A stretch of 64,000 nucleotides of DNA from positions 1,798,001 through 1,862,000 of the forward strand of contig OY755189.1 of assembly GCA_963576735.1 (NCBI GenBank). The letters are read 5' to 3'. Every line of letters starts with the position of its first letter. Position 1 is the stretch's first letter. The DNA comes from Bedellia somnulentella (Eukaryota > Arthropoda > Insecta > Lepidoptera > Bedelliidae). Below, in pieces: positions 21,745 through 33,269 of this stretch. The notes beneath the pieces are model-generated. The model did not search any database. It had not been told where the DNA came from and was given only the letters and a program-made list of their open reading frames with translations. A program made the translations under genes and the position numbers.

Positions 21745-21881
21745 AAACATTCACGCCGTATATCTTCGAAGGGATTGGCAGAGGTACTAATACTTCTGAA
21801 AATCACGTGACATTGTCACCTAGTGTTCAGAGTACCCAAGTTTTGCTTAGACAGTGTACTCACGTGATAGGGGGTAGGACT
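21745..21881 (-). mobile_element. SINE2 fragment joined to SINE1
   Basis: ATTCACGCCGTATATC, GGCAGAGGTACTAATACTTC and ACTCACGTGATAGGGGGTAG; directly followed by an antisense SINE1. Confidence 0.7.
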
Positions 21882-21884
21882 ATC

Positions 21885-22066
21885 CACATTTAGAAGTTGA
21901 TAGGGGCAAGATGGTAGAAATAAAGTATCGTTAGTGATGGGTCTCCAAGCGCATCCTCCAAAAATCACTTAAAAAGCCCCAAAAATTTTTGGCAAAAACC
22001 CTTACTCGCCTTCGTCGCATGGGCAGACATGGATTAGTGCTATTCTAAGCACACTAAACAGCAATA
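21885..22066 (-). mobile_element. SINE1 copy, tail missing
   Basis: GTTGATAGGGGCAAGATGGT, GTGATGGGTCTCCAAGCGC and AGTGCTATTCTAAGCACACT. After it, 22067-23273 holds no recognised gene or repeat. Confidence 0.7.
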
Positions 22067-23273
22067 TTTTATCCTTGTTTTATAAATAAAGTAAGTTCTT
22101 TAATTGAAAGCACATGTTCAATGAATGGATAAGGCAGTCAATGAATTGGGTGATTTAATTAGTTAAGTACGACATATATATGGATATCTTTGTGAAAAAA
22201 CAAGAAGACAACTTAAATCACTTTTTTTCCCTTCAATACCCAAATTAAAATAATTATATTAGATATTTTAATTCCATGGTTTTGTCATACTAGATCACCC
22301 TTTAGTCAACCCCACCATTAAAATCTCCTCTATTCATTTAACTAGTTACACTTGGTAAGTGGACAGGTCCAAATGGCCTCACACATTCCGAATCTTTTAA
22401 TAAATAGAGTCATCCTTCCATATTTCATTAATTTCAATATACTATACTATAAAAAGCAAAAGCTGAGGAAATTTAAATACACTGTAAATATTGTAACGGC
22501 GATCAAGAGAGACATCTATCTGGCAATACGTAAATTATACGATTTGATATTATGGATGACATCTGTATGACTTTGTCAGTACTAACTTAAATATTATCTT
22601 AAATTACCATTGTACAGTGAAGCAATCTAAAAGTTCTCGTATTTTCTGCTAGATGGCGTTGCACCACGTGCTCATTGCGTGATATTTTTTATGTTAGTGT
22701 TTGTTGTTATGAATGAAAATGAAACGAAGACGTTGTTATCAGCAACAAAACTTAACGCAACAAGTAAATTGTTTCTTAGTATTATTTCAGTCTTAAAGTG
22801 ATAAGTTTGTGGGAAACCACATGTAGCATTCTGATCTATATTGCTAATCGGAGTGAGAGCAGAGTGAAAAGTGTGTTTTAGTTTAACTTAGCAGAGCAGC
22901 GTACAGAGGTCAGTCACCTGGTTTATGATTATATGATAGTTAGTTATCCTAAGAATCAAAAATACCGGTTTAACCTCAAATATCGTTACTGTAACTTAAG
23001 TTAAACGTATGCTAAATTAGGTAATTGTAAATAGATATCGGTTTGTTTAGTATTTATTAAACGTTAAGGTCAAGGAACGGCATGCCACTTCGACTTATTC
23101 GTGTGTTGATGTTGATACGTATGTGTTGGCTCTGTGATGATATTAGCATATTTGGATATACATAAGGTATCTTCACTGATAATGATAAAATCGGCTTTCT
23201 GCTAATTTCTGCTACTGGTGTTATTCGATTAAATTGCTTTTATTACTTAAACTCTTACTTACTACTCTACTGT

Positions 23274-23504
23274 GCTGTGTAGTGTCGGCTTAGAATAGCA
23301 CTACCCCATATCTTCCGGTGGCTAGAGGCGACTAACAGAATTGGGGCTTTTAAGGGATTTTTGGGCGATGCGGTTGGACACCCATCACCAAAATCCTTTA
23401 TTTCATAATCTTTTCCCCACAAAACTTCCAAAAGTGGCTAAGGAATACCTTAGCTCTGGCTACCACTTTTAGGGATTTATAGCCATGAGTATATGTATGT
23501 ATGT
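23274..23504 (+). mobile_element. SINE1 copy
   Basis: Head GCTGTGTAGTGTCGGC to tail CCATGAGTATATGTATG; a small deletion in the GTGGGTGTACGTAAG region. Confidence 0.85.
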
Positions 23505-23691
23505 TACTACTCTACTCTTTTTTTAAATGCCTATAGATGATGTGTGCCAAAAAACTCATACTCATAATAAGATACAACTTAGCCATGAGGGTTTCTTCAA
23601 CCTTGAGAAATCAACCACATATAGAAAATACAAATTGGTAAGGATATGAATAGCCTCTCACTTTGCTATCATGGTTATTTTAAGAACATGC

Positions 23692-23780
23692 ATATACTCA
23701 CGACTATAAATACCTAAAGAGAGTAGCCAGAGGTTCAGATCAGAATCACAAAATTCTTCAGCCACTATTTAAAATATTAC
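23692..23780 (-). mobile_element. SINE1 tail-side fragment
   Basis: CATATACTCACGACTATAAA and GAGAGTAGCCAGAGG. The following stretch to 24734 is AT-rich with (TTTA)n at about 24217 and no gene. Confidence 0.6.
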
Positions 23781-24734
23781 CTTATATAAATATATATTTT
23801 AGTAGACATTGTCTTTAAAAATTTAGCGATTTAAAATGTTGTTAAATGGCGAACAGAGGCAAAAAGATTATATGTAAATGATGACCCAAGAAAGTGCTGG
23901 TAACACACTTAACATTAATTACTGCCTACATTCAGATGGGAGAGCGTCGAGCTCACGACCCGGGAGATCCCATCTTTATCTTTGGAAAATTTTGGTTAAA
24001 TTGCTGGTTATGTCTGGAATATGACCTGATTGCCCTATCCAGGGAAGGTTCAGCCCATTAAACTAGCATAGTTAGAATAAAATACATAAACAGTGAGAAA
24101 TGAGACGAGCTAGTGATCCGGAATATGAATGAGATGGACTTGCGGCAGGTTGTTATTGCTAACCATTTCGCCTAGCACTTAATACCTTTGAAAGTCTAAA
24201 CTCCTTGTCCCCTTGTATTTATTTATTTATTTATATGCATCACACTACAGACATGAAACATTACATGATAAATCTTAATCTATAAATCTTAATTCTAGTT
24301 ACAATGTCCTTAATTGTGTGTTGACAGTTTTTTTTTTTTTTTATGTAAGCGTGTAAACGTTAAACTCTTAAATATTTATAAAGTACACTAGTTAATAATA
24401 ATAATATTGTGAAAAAACCTAAAAAGACAGAGTGAAATAAAAATAAAAGTAAAATAAAATAACAACTAAGGAAGTAGAGTAGTAGTATCAACAATTTAAA
24501 TTTTGTAACTTTACTTTTGTTTGTTTTGAAAAACATTTCTTATTTGTGATCTAAAACGGTTGAGACCCACAATTGTACGTATACGAGTACGTAACACGTA
24601 TTGTACGGTATGTCGTGATATTTACGTAAAAGGTTTCTTATTACCGACACAACACAGCATATTATTTTATTGACACAAGTCTGTAAACTATTAATTTGGT
24701 TGAAATAAAATTTCTTTGATTCATAATCTATTAA

Positions 24735-24990
24735 CATACATACATATACTCACGGCTATAATTCATAAAAGGGGTGGGCAGAGCTTTGGAATAGGCTATT
24801 GCCTAAGGTATTCCTTAGCCGCTTTTGGAAGTTGAGTAGGCAAAAGATGTTAATATAAGGTTTTTTAGTGATAGGTATCTAATCCCATGGCCCAAAAATC
24901 CCTTAAATAGTCCCTATACCTTTAATCGCCTCTTACGATCACCCATGGGTAGAAATTTGGTAGTGCCATTCTAAGCCGACACTACACAGC
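24735..24990 (-). mobile_element. SINE1 copy
   Basis: Full-length antisense from CATACATACATATACTCACG to GCCGACACTACACAGC. The region 24991-25500 between it and MTHFS holds no recognised element. Confidence 0.88.
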
Positions 24991-25508
24991 TATCCATTAA
25001 CGTCACGTCTATATCCCATAAGGGTAGGTGTACTGGTCTCTCCGAATAATGTTATATAAGAAAAAAAAAATAACACTGTTTATTTTAAAAAATATTTACA
25101 ATACTTGACCAGACAGTCTGAAAACCTTTACGTTTTTATTAGACTGTCAGCTCGGCTTTTTATTTAAATACATATTTACGTATGCTTGTATTCTAAAAAC
25201 AATACATTAAATAAATAGAAGGAAGACATTTGCATTTATACATCACAGTATTTAGAAAAATGATTTTTTAATATAGATAAAACCTGAGTTTTATTTTTAT
25301 TTAGCAGTTTCGTTACAATAATTTTCGGCAGATTATTAAGCATATTTGGCATGATGTAGCTCCATACATATTATTACATTTAGGTTTTGAATACAGCGGC
25401 ATATATGACAGAGATCTTAAATTATCATTTCTTTTGTTTCTACTTAGATTGTTAATTTGTTTATAATATGCTGAAATAATATTAATTTTTAATTTGCCAG
25501 ATCACATA

Positions 25509-25625
25509 ATGAGTCCAATGAAACCCAATCCAGCGAAGATGCTGCTAAGAAATGAAATATCAGCGAAGATCGCCGCCTTATCTGCCGACGAGAAGAGAAA
25601 ACAGTCGGAAATCATATTTAATAAG
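25509..25625 (+). CDS. MTHFS: MTHFS coding exon 1
   Basis: Thirty-nine codons from the first ATG (context cacataATGA) to a donor AG|GTAAAC, ending in phase 0. It carries the amphipathic start of the enzyme (KMLLRNEISAK, then LSADEKRKQSE). A pyrimidine-rich stretch ending in CAG lies directly before 25501, so this exon may itself be spliced to a 5' non-coding exon. Confidence 0.88.
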
Positions 25626-28351
25626 GTAAACTTTTACGTTGATAGAGAAAACCCCAAAAGTTAAACTGAACTTCTGATCATATAAAAAATTGTACATTAT
25701 GATATGTATGTCACAAGTAAGTAATTAAAGTTAGTTACACCCCGGCACTAGTACTATGAGAATTGTGAGAGCGTGTATGTCGTAAGAGAAGTGAGAAACT
25801 GATAGATTATCCATACCAAGATCCGAAAGGAACCTTATGTATATTAACAAACTTGTTAAAACATACTTACCTAAGAAAATATAAGATGACACTTATTTTT
25901 AAATGAACTGTGTAGCTGGAGACCCATCACCTATCTTTCACCTTTTTAATTTCACCGAGAAACTCCCAAAAGTACATACATATACTCATATACTCACGGC
26001 TATGATTCCCTAGAAGGGGTAGCCAGAGCCAAGGAATTAAAAATTCCTCAGCAACTTTTGTAAGTTGAGTGGGGAAAAGGCGGTAAAATAAATGGGTCTC
26101 CAACCGCATCGCCCAAAAATCCAATAAAAAGCCCCAATACCCTTAGTCGCCTCTTACGACATCTGTGGGTAGAAAGGGGTAGCGGCATTCTAAGACGGCA
26201 CTACACGGCGAGCTAAAGTAGCTGAGAAATTTCAAATTCTGTAGCTCTGACTGCCCCTTTTTGGGATAAAAACAAACATGTCACAGCCATAAATCCCAAA
26301 AAGGGTTAAACAGAGCTTTAGACCTAAAAACTCTGCAGCCACCTTTGGAAGATGGTCGAAATAAAGTATCGTTGGTGATGGGAAAAGCCCCATAACTTTA
26401 GTCGCCTCTTACGACAACCGCGTGTAGAAAGGGATAGTGACATTCTTAACCGGTACATTTTCGGGATTTATAGTCATTAAGTTAATCATTTATTGGCATA
26501 ACACTTTTGTAGGTCATAAACCATCCCTGGTACAAAACCTCGAACAGAATAGCACTATACATGAGCACGGACCAAGAGGTAGACACGGCACCTCTGATAG
26601 ACCACGTGAAGTCACGCGGGGCAGCCGCGTTTGTGCCCCAATACGCCGGGGGGCACATGAAGATGTTGAGGATGCAGCATGGTGATGAACAGGTCATGGA
26701 GACGACTAAACACGGAATAGCGCAGCACTCTAAGGAACATGTGAGAGAAGATGCTTTGGATGGTAAGTGGAATATTAGTTCTGGTCAAAGGGTTTGAGTG
26801 TAGGGATCACAATAAATTTGCTTTGATGTATGTGAGCGATTTTTTATGTATGATGCATACATCCTATTATTTATGCAGATTCTATCAACTCAACGTTACT
26901 ATAAAATTTCAATTGACTAATACTTAACGTAAGTTACTGAAACGGTGGCAGGGTACGATAAATCTTAATATACATACATACATATACTCACGGCTTTAAA
27001 TCCCTATAAGGGGTAGCCAGAGCTAAGGAATTTGAAATTCTTCAGCCACTTTTGGAAGTTGCTTGGGGAAAATATGGTAAAATAAAGGTTTTTGGTGATG
27101 GGTCTCCAACCGCATCGCCCAAAAATCCCTTAAAAGCCCCAATACCGTTAGTCGCCTCTTACGTACACCGGAAGGAATGGGATAGTGCTATTCTAAGCCG
27201 ACACTACACAGCTAAATCTTAATATCTCAATTTTTTTACCACCTGGGATCAGAGTACGTGATCGGACCTACCGCGTCTTTTTACAAATTTATTGTCACCT
27301 GTCTAAGTGCAACTCGGCCATGTGGGATTCCTCACGCGGCTTTTTTCACACCTAACTAGAATCCTAACTAATGCACCAAAGACTTCGTCAAACCTACAAT
27401 ATTTACTTACAATATACACATACATACATATACTAACGCCATCAATTCCCAATGGGAAACGAGGGGAAAATCGATCGTAACTTTGTTTTATCCTGGCAAA
27501 CCTCTTGTGGAAACAGCAAAGATATACTGGCCAGTACACCCTGCTGTGTACCAACTTATAATTTGTATCTATGCTTAACTTGAAAAACATTTACACTCCG
27601 CGATGTAGGAATATGAGTGAGACGCTGCTATGTGCGTTTGAGTCCGCAGTAGTGTGCGCTCTAACATGACTCCCACAGTACTCCCCTCCTAAGTCGATAC
27701 GACGATATCAAAGCTAGGAGGTACGTATAACCAATTGCCAAATTCAGTGTGAGCAGTGAGGCCGGTGATTGCATGCCTGTAGATGCTCTGCTGAATGAAT
27801 GGTGTGGTGAGGTAAGCGAGGAATAGAAGTTGCGGGTAGATCGAGAAATGTAGTAGAAAGAAGCGTGTGTTCTTATCGAGGGGTCACCACTGTGGATATA
27901 CTGACATATGACTCCCACACTCTCTATTACATTGATCACTCCTCTATATAAAATATGAGAGGACCATTTATTCTTCGGACTTCGGATGCTTGCCTTTTTG
28001 AGCACAACCTCTATTTGATCTAAGTGACCTCGGTGGTCGTTGACCTTTGCTCTATATATTTGTTTCTGCAATTTCTTTTCATGCATCCTCTCTAAGTGCC
28101 CTAACCAATAACTTAGTTTTTTTCTCTTTGCAGGTGGTTTAGACTTAATCCTAGCACCAGGTTTAGCCTTCACGAAATCCGGGGCCCGTCTCGGCCACGG
28201 CGGAGGATACTACGACAAATATCTGGCAAAGCTGAGGAGTGCTGATACTCCTCCGAAGGTGGTGGCTTTAGCGTTCGATTGCCAAGTGGTGCCTGAAGTT
28301 CCTGTCGACGAAAATGACCAGAAGGTCGATGAGGTTATATCTACTATTTGA
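25509..28351 (+). CDS. MTHFS: 5-formyltetrahydrofolate cyclo-ligase (5,10-methenyltetrahydrofolate synthetase), complete spliced CDS
   Basis: The CDS joins 25509-25625, 26513-26762 and 28134-28351: 585 nt, 194 aa plus TGA, the usual family length of about 200. Introns are GT-AG in phases 0 and 1, and the frame runs through all joins. The family enzyme converts 5-formyl-THF to 5,10-methenyl-THF with ATP in the cytosolic one-carbon pool. Recognisable blocks, in order, are an N-terminal helix with LLRNEISAKIAALSADEKR, a strand region NRIALYMSTDQEVDT, FVPQYAGGHMKML, the LDLILAPGLAF block, the phosphate-loop-like signature GHGGGYYDKYL, and a C-terminal VPVDENDQKVDEVI. Every expected block is present and no frame is broken, so the gene looks functional. 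Both introns hold SINE1 and LINE debris. The 5' UTR is undefined: a CAG at 25498-25500 could be an acceptor for an upstream non-coding exon. Confidence 0.9.
25914..26270 (+). mobile_element. SINE1 copy split by another SINE1 (MTHFS intron 1)
   Basis: Sense halves 25914-25972 (GGAGACCCATCACC to CTCCCAAAAGT) and 26215-26270 (AAAGTAGCTGAGAAATTTC to CCCCTTTTTGGG) are continuous once the antisense copy between them is removed; AAAGT is repeated at the junction. Confidence 0.75.
25973..26210 (-). mobile_element. SINE1 copy nested in another SINE1 (MTHFS intron 1)
   Basis: Full-length antisense copy of the subtype with CTCTTACGACATCTGTGGGT and GAAAGGGGTAGCGGCATTC. Confidence 0.85.
26277..26456 (-). 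mobile_element. SINE1 copy with internal deletion (MTHFS intron 1)
   Basis: CACAGCCATAAATCCC, CACCTTTGGAAGATGG, GTTGGTGATGGG then AAAAGCCCCATAACTTTAGT; the CTCCAACCGCATCGCCC part is missing. Confidence 0.7.
26513..26762 (+). CDS. MTHFS: MTHFS coding exon 2
   Basis: Starts after the acceptor cttttgtAG and ends at ATG|GTAAGT in phase 1. It begins VINHPWYKTSNRIALYMS, so the in-frame ATG at 26561 is internal and not a start. It encodes the strand and loop regions around FVPQYAGGHMKMLRM and the segment TTKHGIAQHSKE, which aligns with the family's T-x-x-G-I-x-Q-P region. A SINE1 fragment ends only about 56 bp before the acceptor. Confidence 0.9.
26971..27211 (-). mobile_element. SINE1 copy with 13-bp target duplication (MTHFS intron 2)
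   Basis: Full-length antisense copy flanked by taaatcttaatat at 26959-26971 and 27213-27225; such duplications are expected from LINE-driven target-primed insertion. Confidence 0.9.
27420..27497 (-). mobile_element. RTE LINE 3' tail fragment in MTHFS intron 2
   Basis: Matches the LINE tail (catacatacatatactaacg, then ATCGATCGTAACTTTG and TCCTGGCAAACCTCTT). The homologous sequence resumes at about 27955, so an unidentified stretch of about 450 bp separates the two halves. Confidence 0.6.
27955..28110 (-). mobile_element. RTE LINE C-terminal fragment in MTHFS intron 2
   Basis: Minus strand encodes GHLERMHEKKLQKQIYRAKV and HLDQIEVVLKKASIRSPKNK, the same region as the other LINE copies. It ends about 24 bp from the exon 3 acceptor. 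The longer frame through it (27661-28173) mixes LINE and intron and is not a gene. Confidence 0.7.
28134..28351 (+). CDS. MTHFS: MTHFS coding exon 3 (last)
   Basis: Follows a strong acceptor (ttttttctctttgcAG) and ends at TGA. It encodes GGLDLILAPGLAF, the glycine-rich GHGGGYYDKYL loop and the C-terminal strand VVALAFDCQVVPEVPVD. An old antisense RTE LINE remnant comes within about 25 bp of the polypyrimidine tract. No AATAAA is seen close to the stop; the first obvious one is at about 28976. Confidence 0.9.
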
Positions 28352-28519
28352 TTTGAGTAAGGATTTTTTAATGTCAGGAAATCTTTGCTTTTGTGTTATA
28401 TTTAGAAAGTAATTATTGTGTCTCTGATAATATGAAAATACTGCCAATAATGTAACTTCAATCTTATATATTTATATCAAGAGCTTTTGTTTAATTCCAC
28501 CACTTGAACTTGGACTTTC

Positions 28520-28670
28520 ACCGTGCGGCTGGAGACCCATCACTAACAACCTTTATTTTACCATCTTTTCCCTACTCACTTTTCCAAAAGTGGCTGAGGA
28601 ATTTCTAGTTCCTTAACTCTGGCTACCCCATCTTGGGATTTATAGCTGTAAGTGTATGTATGTATGTATG
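28520..28670 (+). mobile_element. SINE1 3' half
   Basis: GGCTGGAGACCCATCACTAA to GTAAGTGTATGTATGTATG; a TCCACCACTT repeat occurs on both sides. Confidence 0.75.
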
Positions 28671-28680
28671 TCCACCACTT

Positions 28681-31600
28681 ATTCATTATATTTATTAACT
28701 ATAAGAGTAAGAGTAATTGTAAACTATAAATATTATTTCTCTTTCCCATCACAGTTTGAAAGTGGTTAATAGCATAGCATACACTTAAATAATCTTTATT
28801 AAATCTTTGTCTTTTATATTTTACATAATTTTATTGTAATATCTTTTTTTTAATTTATTATCAATTTTGTAATGTTTCTGATCGATAACATGTTTTTTTA
28901 TTTTTTATTTGCTTATATTGATAAATGAAAAGCATTTATATACACAGTTTATATTAATGTACAAATCACAATTACAATAAATTTATAATTTTATATACAG
29001 TGGTTTCATTTTACAAAAACATTGAAGTTTTGCCCGAATTTCAACGATGTGGTAATTTTCAAACAAAAGATGTTATTAAAGGAAAGAAAAATTTCGACAC
29101 TGGCGGGGTCTGTCACTGTCGAAATTTTTCTTTCCTTTAATAACATCTTTTATTTATGAGTAATAATCCCCACATGAGGAATTCATGTCAAAAAACATTA
29201 AATAATTTTCAAACAACTTTGTATTGTTTATAAGTCTTAGAAATAAATCTATAACAAAATATGGCATAAATATTTTGTTTACCTAGTATAATGAAATGAC
29301 AATGATCTGATGTTGTGGTGGAAAACTTCAGGTAATAGGTATGTAGTATTACTATATGTTTTCATGTTTATGTGTGATAAGATAAGAGATTTTTATTCTA
29401 GTCCATTCGATTTTCGACTTAGATATTAATGATTCAGAATACGTTTAAATAAATTAAATCTAAAATTAACTAAATAGTTTTGAATATCCTTACAAGCAAA
29501 CTATACTCACTTTCAAGATAATCAAATATAATAGAAAACTCCTTATTGCACATACATACAATTAAACAGGCAAAAGAATTATCACTTCGAGGTTTTATAG
29601 CAACCTTTGCACATCCAAAATCATCCAAAAGATGCTAGAATATAAAAGAAAACGCCTGTCTTTATTATTATTTTAAGGTATAAGAAATTGGAGCAGATAG
29701 GGAAATTGAAGTATGTACATGTTCAAGTAAGCTCAATAATTTGAAGCTGAGAACTAACTCACAACTGATAATTTTGGATGTGAAAATATATCTATTGATT
29801 TTATTTTAGTATAGCATAACTTTATGTCTCAGAATGAGAAAAATTATATCAAATATGAAAAAACCTACTTATTGTGTCTTAGTGATAAAAATATGCAAAG
29901 ATTCATTTTCAATTTCATCACTTCATCTACTATTTGTTTACTTGTTTCATGTCACTTGTGATGTGAAGTAGAAAAGTTATAATAAAAAAAATACTGCTTA
30001 CAATTATAGTATTTATTTTAGCACAATATAATTATGATATACTTAGTTCTTATGATACAGAATATTTACATAAACAAAGTTAAACTTAACTAAATAAAAC
30101 ATGGAAAGTATTACATAAATAAATTGATTTTTTAAAAGTTTCAGTCAAAGTAATTTGGGAAATATGATAACGTGAATTTAGCCATTTAAATAGCAGTAAA
30201 TTTTTTGTCATTTCTAGTATTTTTGTTGTAGCGGCAACAGAAATATATCATTTGGGAAAAAAGTATTGTTTTAGTATCGTGGTTTACATATACAGTCTGG
30301 TGACAAACGACCAAATAAGAAGTCCTCCTGAGAGGGTCCCACATTTTTGGTACAGAACACCAGAAAAAGAACCCTTACTTCCCAAAAACTTCAAAAGCAC
30401 TTTTCTTATTTGCCTTAATAGATATGACACATTCAGACATTCATATTTCAAATAATGTTAAAAATATGAATCACAAATAAATTGGCATTTGAAGAAAATT
30501 TTATAATCTTACCGAAATTTATTTCACAATAAAATTTTAACTTTAAACTAATATTAAATTATTATACAAAGTTAAATTTACTGGCTGCCTGATCACTAAA
30601 TTAAATATAATATCTTTCACACAACCTTTTGAATGAGAAGGTAAGTAACAAAAGTCATTGTAGATATGACTATAAATTTCTTAACTAATAAAGCTACTAA
30701 ATATAAACTAGTTTTTATTTTCCAAATAAGAATAACATATAATTTTTTTACAAAATTTCATCGACTAAAAATGAAATCCAGTTCCACTTATCCTAGTGTC
30801 TTTCAAAATAACATGAAAATATTAAAAATTCTTCATATAGCCAATTTCATCAAGTTTATTAAAGTTTTTTTCATCTTAGTTTCAAAGATAATGTATACTG
30901 TAACCAGATTAGTTTTCTGGAATTTCAATTTTGTAGAACACCATTTTCTTTTTCCTCAAGCCATAGCTTACCAGACCTTTTGATTTTGTTTATCGGTAGT
31001 ATGTATGGTTTTTAATGACAAAATAATATACATACAATCAAATATTATAGATAACCCTTAACGCCAACATTCTTTGAAATATATTTTAGTTTAATTACTT
31101 AATAATTCATTTTTATACACAAATTCCTTAACAAACTATTTGAAGTAGTAATGTAGAAAGTCCTATCACTAATTATCACAAATCACTCTAGTCCTAAGTA
31201 TTTCGTTTCCATTGAAAATTAATTGCATGCATATATTAAACTCGTATATGCGTAATTGCGTATTAATACATGTGTAAATACGGGAAAATATAGAAACATG
31301 ATTATGCATACATATACGCATATATCTGTAAAAAGTTTTGCGATAAATGATAATTCAATGTTAAGAGACGCATTTAGGAAACAAGAACAACAGTATCGAT
31401 ATTTTCTCTTCATAATTATTTTATATCTATTGGTAACCATATTATATCTAGTCTAAATAATTGTTCCACAACTTAAAATACGAACTATTTTAGTCTACAT
31501 TATATAGTCATACAATTCCAAAAGCTTAGTTTCGATATTGTTCAATAACTTTAGTGCATTCTTTTTACATTTGTGATTGTTATGATTACAATAATAATAC

Positions 31601-31851
31601 ATTAGAAGTCAATCTAAATGAAACATTACTAAAGAAACAAACAAAAGTAATTTGTAATTTTGGTTAGTATATAATTATTTCCCAGTTTACTCCAAATATA
31701 AAAAAACACAAATTTGTCTGATACTTCTATGACTGAAAGTTACTAAACTTACTAACGACATGTCAACCTAACATAAAACACCATTAAAGAAAACAACAAT
31801 CACATACCCTCAATTAAAAAACATCTCAACGAAAAAAAACCCAATTTCGTA
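28681..31851. other. AT-rich stretch between the MTHFS end and exon C
   Basis: Apart from the foldback at 29065-29205, almost free of the SINEs that fill the rest of the window. It lies between two converging genes, so 3' UTR and intergenic sequence is likely; minus-strand polyadenylation candidates (TTTATT on plus) occur near 30853, 30713 and 30521. Frames here (30252-30455, 30666-30983, 31219-31456) lack any recognisable domain. Confidence 0.4.
29065..29205. repeat. Foldback element with perfect 35-bp arms
   Basis: AAAAGATGTTATTAAAGGAA and onward to TTTCGACA is repeated inverted after a loop of about 17 bp (29067-29151). A unique right part with CCCCACATGAGGAATTCATG follows. A 14-bp flanking duplication (taattttcaaacaa) brackets about 140 bp. 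A second copy is at 46132-46228. Confidence 0.7.
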
Positions 31852-32049
31852 TCAATGCAAAACCGCCCCAAACAACCTCCGTCCCCGAGACATAAATAGC
31901 TCGACCGCCCCCACCGCTATAACGAGCAGTACAAGCGCGATAACGCTTAGCATCGCGCGACACCGCCGCCGCCGCCGCTCACCGCGAGCTAGTCTACGCG
32001 CTAGCGCTTCGCCTCGCGCGGCGTCCAGTGTGAACAGGGCACTAGTCGC
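31852..32049 (-). CDS. Last coding exon of the minus-strand gene: Arg-rich stretch plus C-terminal membrane helix (exon C)
   Basis: Minus-strand exon following the acceptor ccttactttcAG and ending with TGA: 65 codons. Only the phase-0 frame is open, which matches the phase-0 end of exon B at 62145. It encodes ATSALFTLDAARGEALARRL, a run of five Arg (GERRRRRCRA), a hydrophobic segment of about 20 residues (MLSVIALVLLVIAVGAVELF) and a short basic tail. That is the layout of a tail-anchored or single-pass C-terminally anchored membrane protein. GC and CpG content are far above the flanks. The link to exons A and B is inferred from strand, phase and the lack of another terminal exon; further exons could lie between. 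Confidence 0.72.
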   Translation of the reverse strand, partial: ATSALFTLDAARGEALARRLARGERRRRRCRAMLSVIALVLLVIAVGAVELFMSRGRRLFGAVLH

Positions 32050-32239
32050 CTGAAAGTAAGGAGAAAAAGGGTTTAGTATTAAACTTTAATGATTTTTAAT
32101 AAGACACGCATAATTTACAACTTATTAATATAAAATATTTACAGCAGATATTAAATTAACGAGTACAAAAAATATTTCAAAATCGCTGCGTTGTATTAAT
32201 CTAGAATAGTACTATATGATCTGTGGTATTAGTAAGTGA

Positions 32240-32400
32240 ATGTCAGTAGAATAGAAACCCCATCTCCTTTCTAGGTAGTCGTATATGGCGACTAAAGTTT
32301 CGGGTTTTTTAGTCATCGGTTTGATATAATTGGAAACTCACATCACCAACCATTATGAATTGGACATTTTTTTTCTCTCTATCATAATTAAGAAATGGGT
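32240..32400 (+). mobile_element. Very old SINE1 copy
   Basis: Faint match: CCCCATCTCCTTTCTAGGTA, TGGCGACTAAAGTTTCGGG, CACATCACCAACC. Confidence 0.35.
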
Positions 32401-33269
32401 CTCTACGATTTTTATTACTGTACCTAGATTTTTTTATCCTTAAGTGTAAACTTCAAAATCCCACGATGTCGTTTTTAAGGATTCAATTAGGGAGTATTAA
32501 AAAGAAATACATAGTATCTTATCAATAATCAGAATCAGATTTTCCTATCACATTTTCTTTTATTATTATTTATTGTATGAAGCAGTTAAGGGATCTGAGT
32601 TTTTTATTGATAGGTGAAAGATATGGTTAAACACTTCTAGTTTATGCTTAACATTATAAAAAGGTGCATCCAGGCCGCGTCTTTCTGTCCTTGCTGAATT
32701 ACTAGCCAATTCAAAATCTATAAAAATGCAGCACTAAGTCCACGATATATATATTGAAAGTGCTTGGTCCTATGTAGATCGGTTCTTTGAATTTACTCGT
32801 ATATAAGTATATAAGATAGTCGTATATAAGACTCCGATGCGTAAAAATAGCGCTTTAGCTTAGAAATATAATGAAGATTTAATTCTTTCGAAATTGCCAC
32901 AAACAATAAGCAAGTTGTTACGCGGAGTCACGTGACATGACGCGGAAAGACCTCACGGTGTTATTTACATGAATTATCTAAATTGCGGTCCTTTGTGAGT
33001 CATATCAGAGAAAGTAGGTCTGCAGTTTAGACGGGCCTTCAACAAACATTACTGAACCCAGAGCTTAGATAATGGCTGTAGAGAGGGTCAGTGACATAAC
33101 TGAAACCTTTTAAAACCGATCATACAGAAACTTTAGTAATTATTAAGTGCCTACAGCATTTGGCAGAATCAAATACAAGCATCAATTGTTCGTATACTTT
33201 TATGTACTAAATTGTATTTTTTATTATTCTTCTGCTTCGCTTTTAAAAACCATAGAGATCTCATATATC

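Noticed and set aside
26437..26697. Frames overlapping MTHFS exon 2 in other phases
   Set aside because: Only the phase that links 25625 to 26513 and 26762 to 28134 gives MTHFS homology.
27661..28173. 170-codon minus-strand frame
   Set aside because: A chimera of LINE remnant, intron and antisense of MTHFS exon 3; not a gene.
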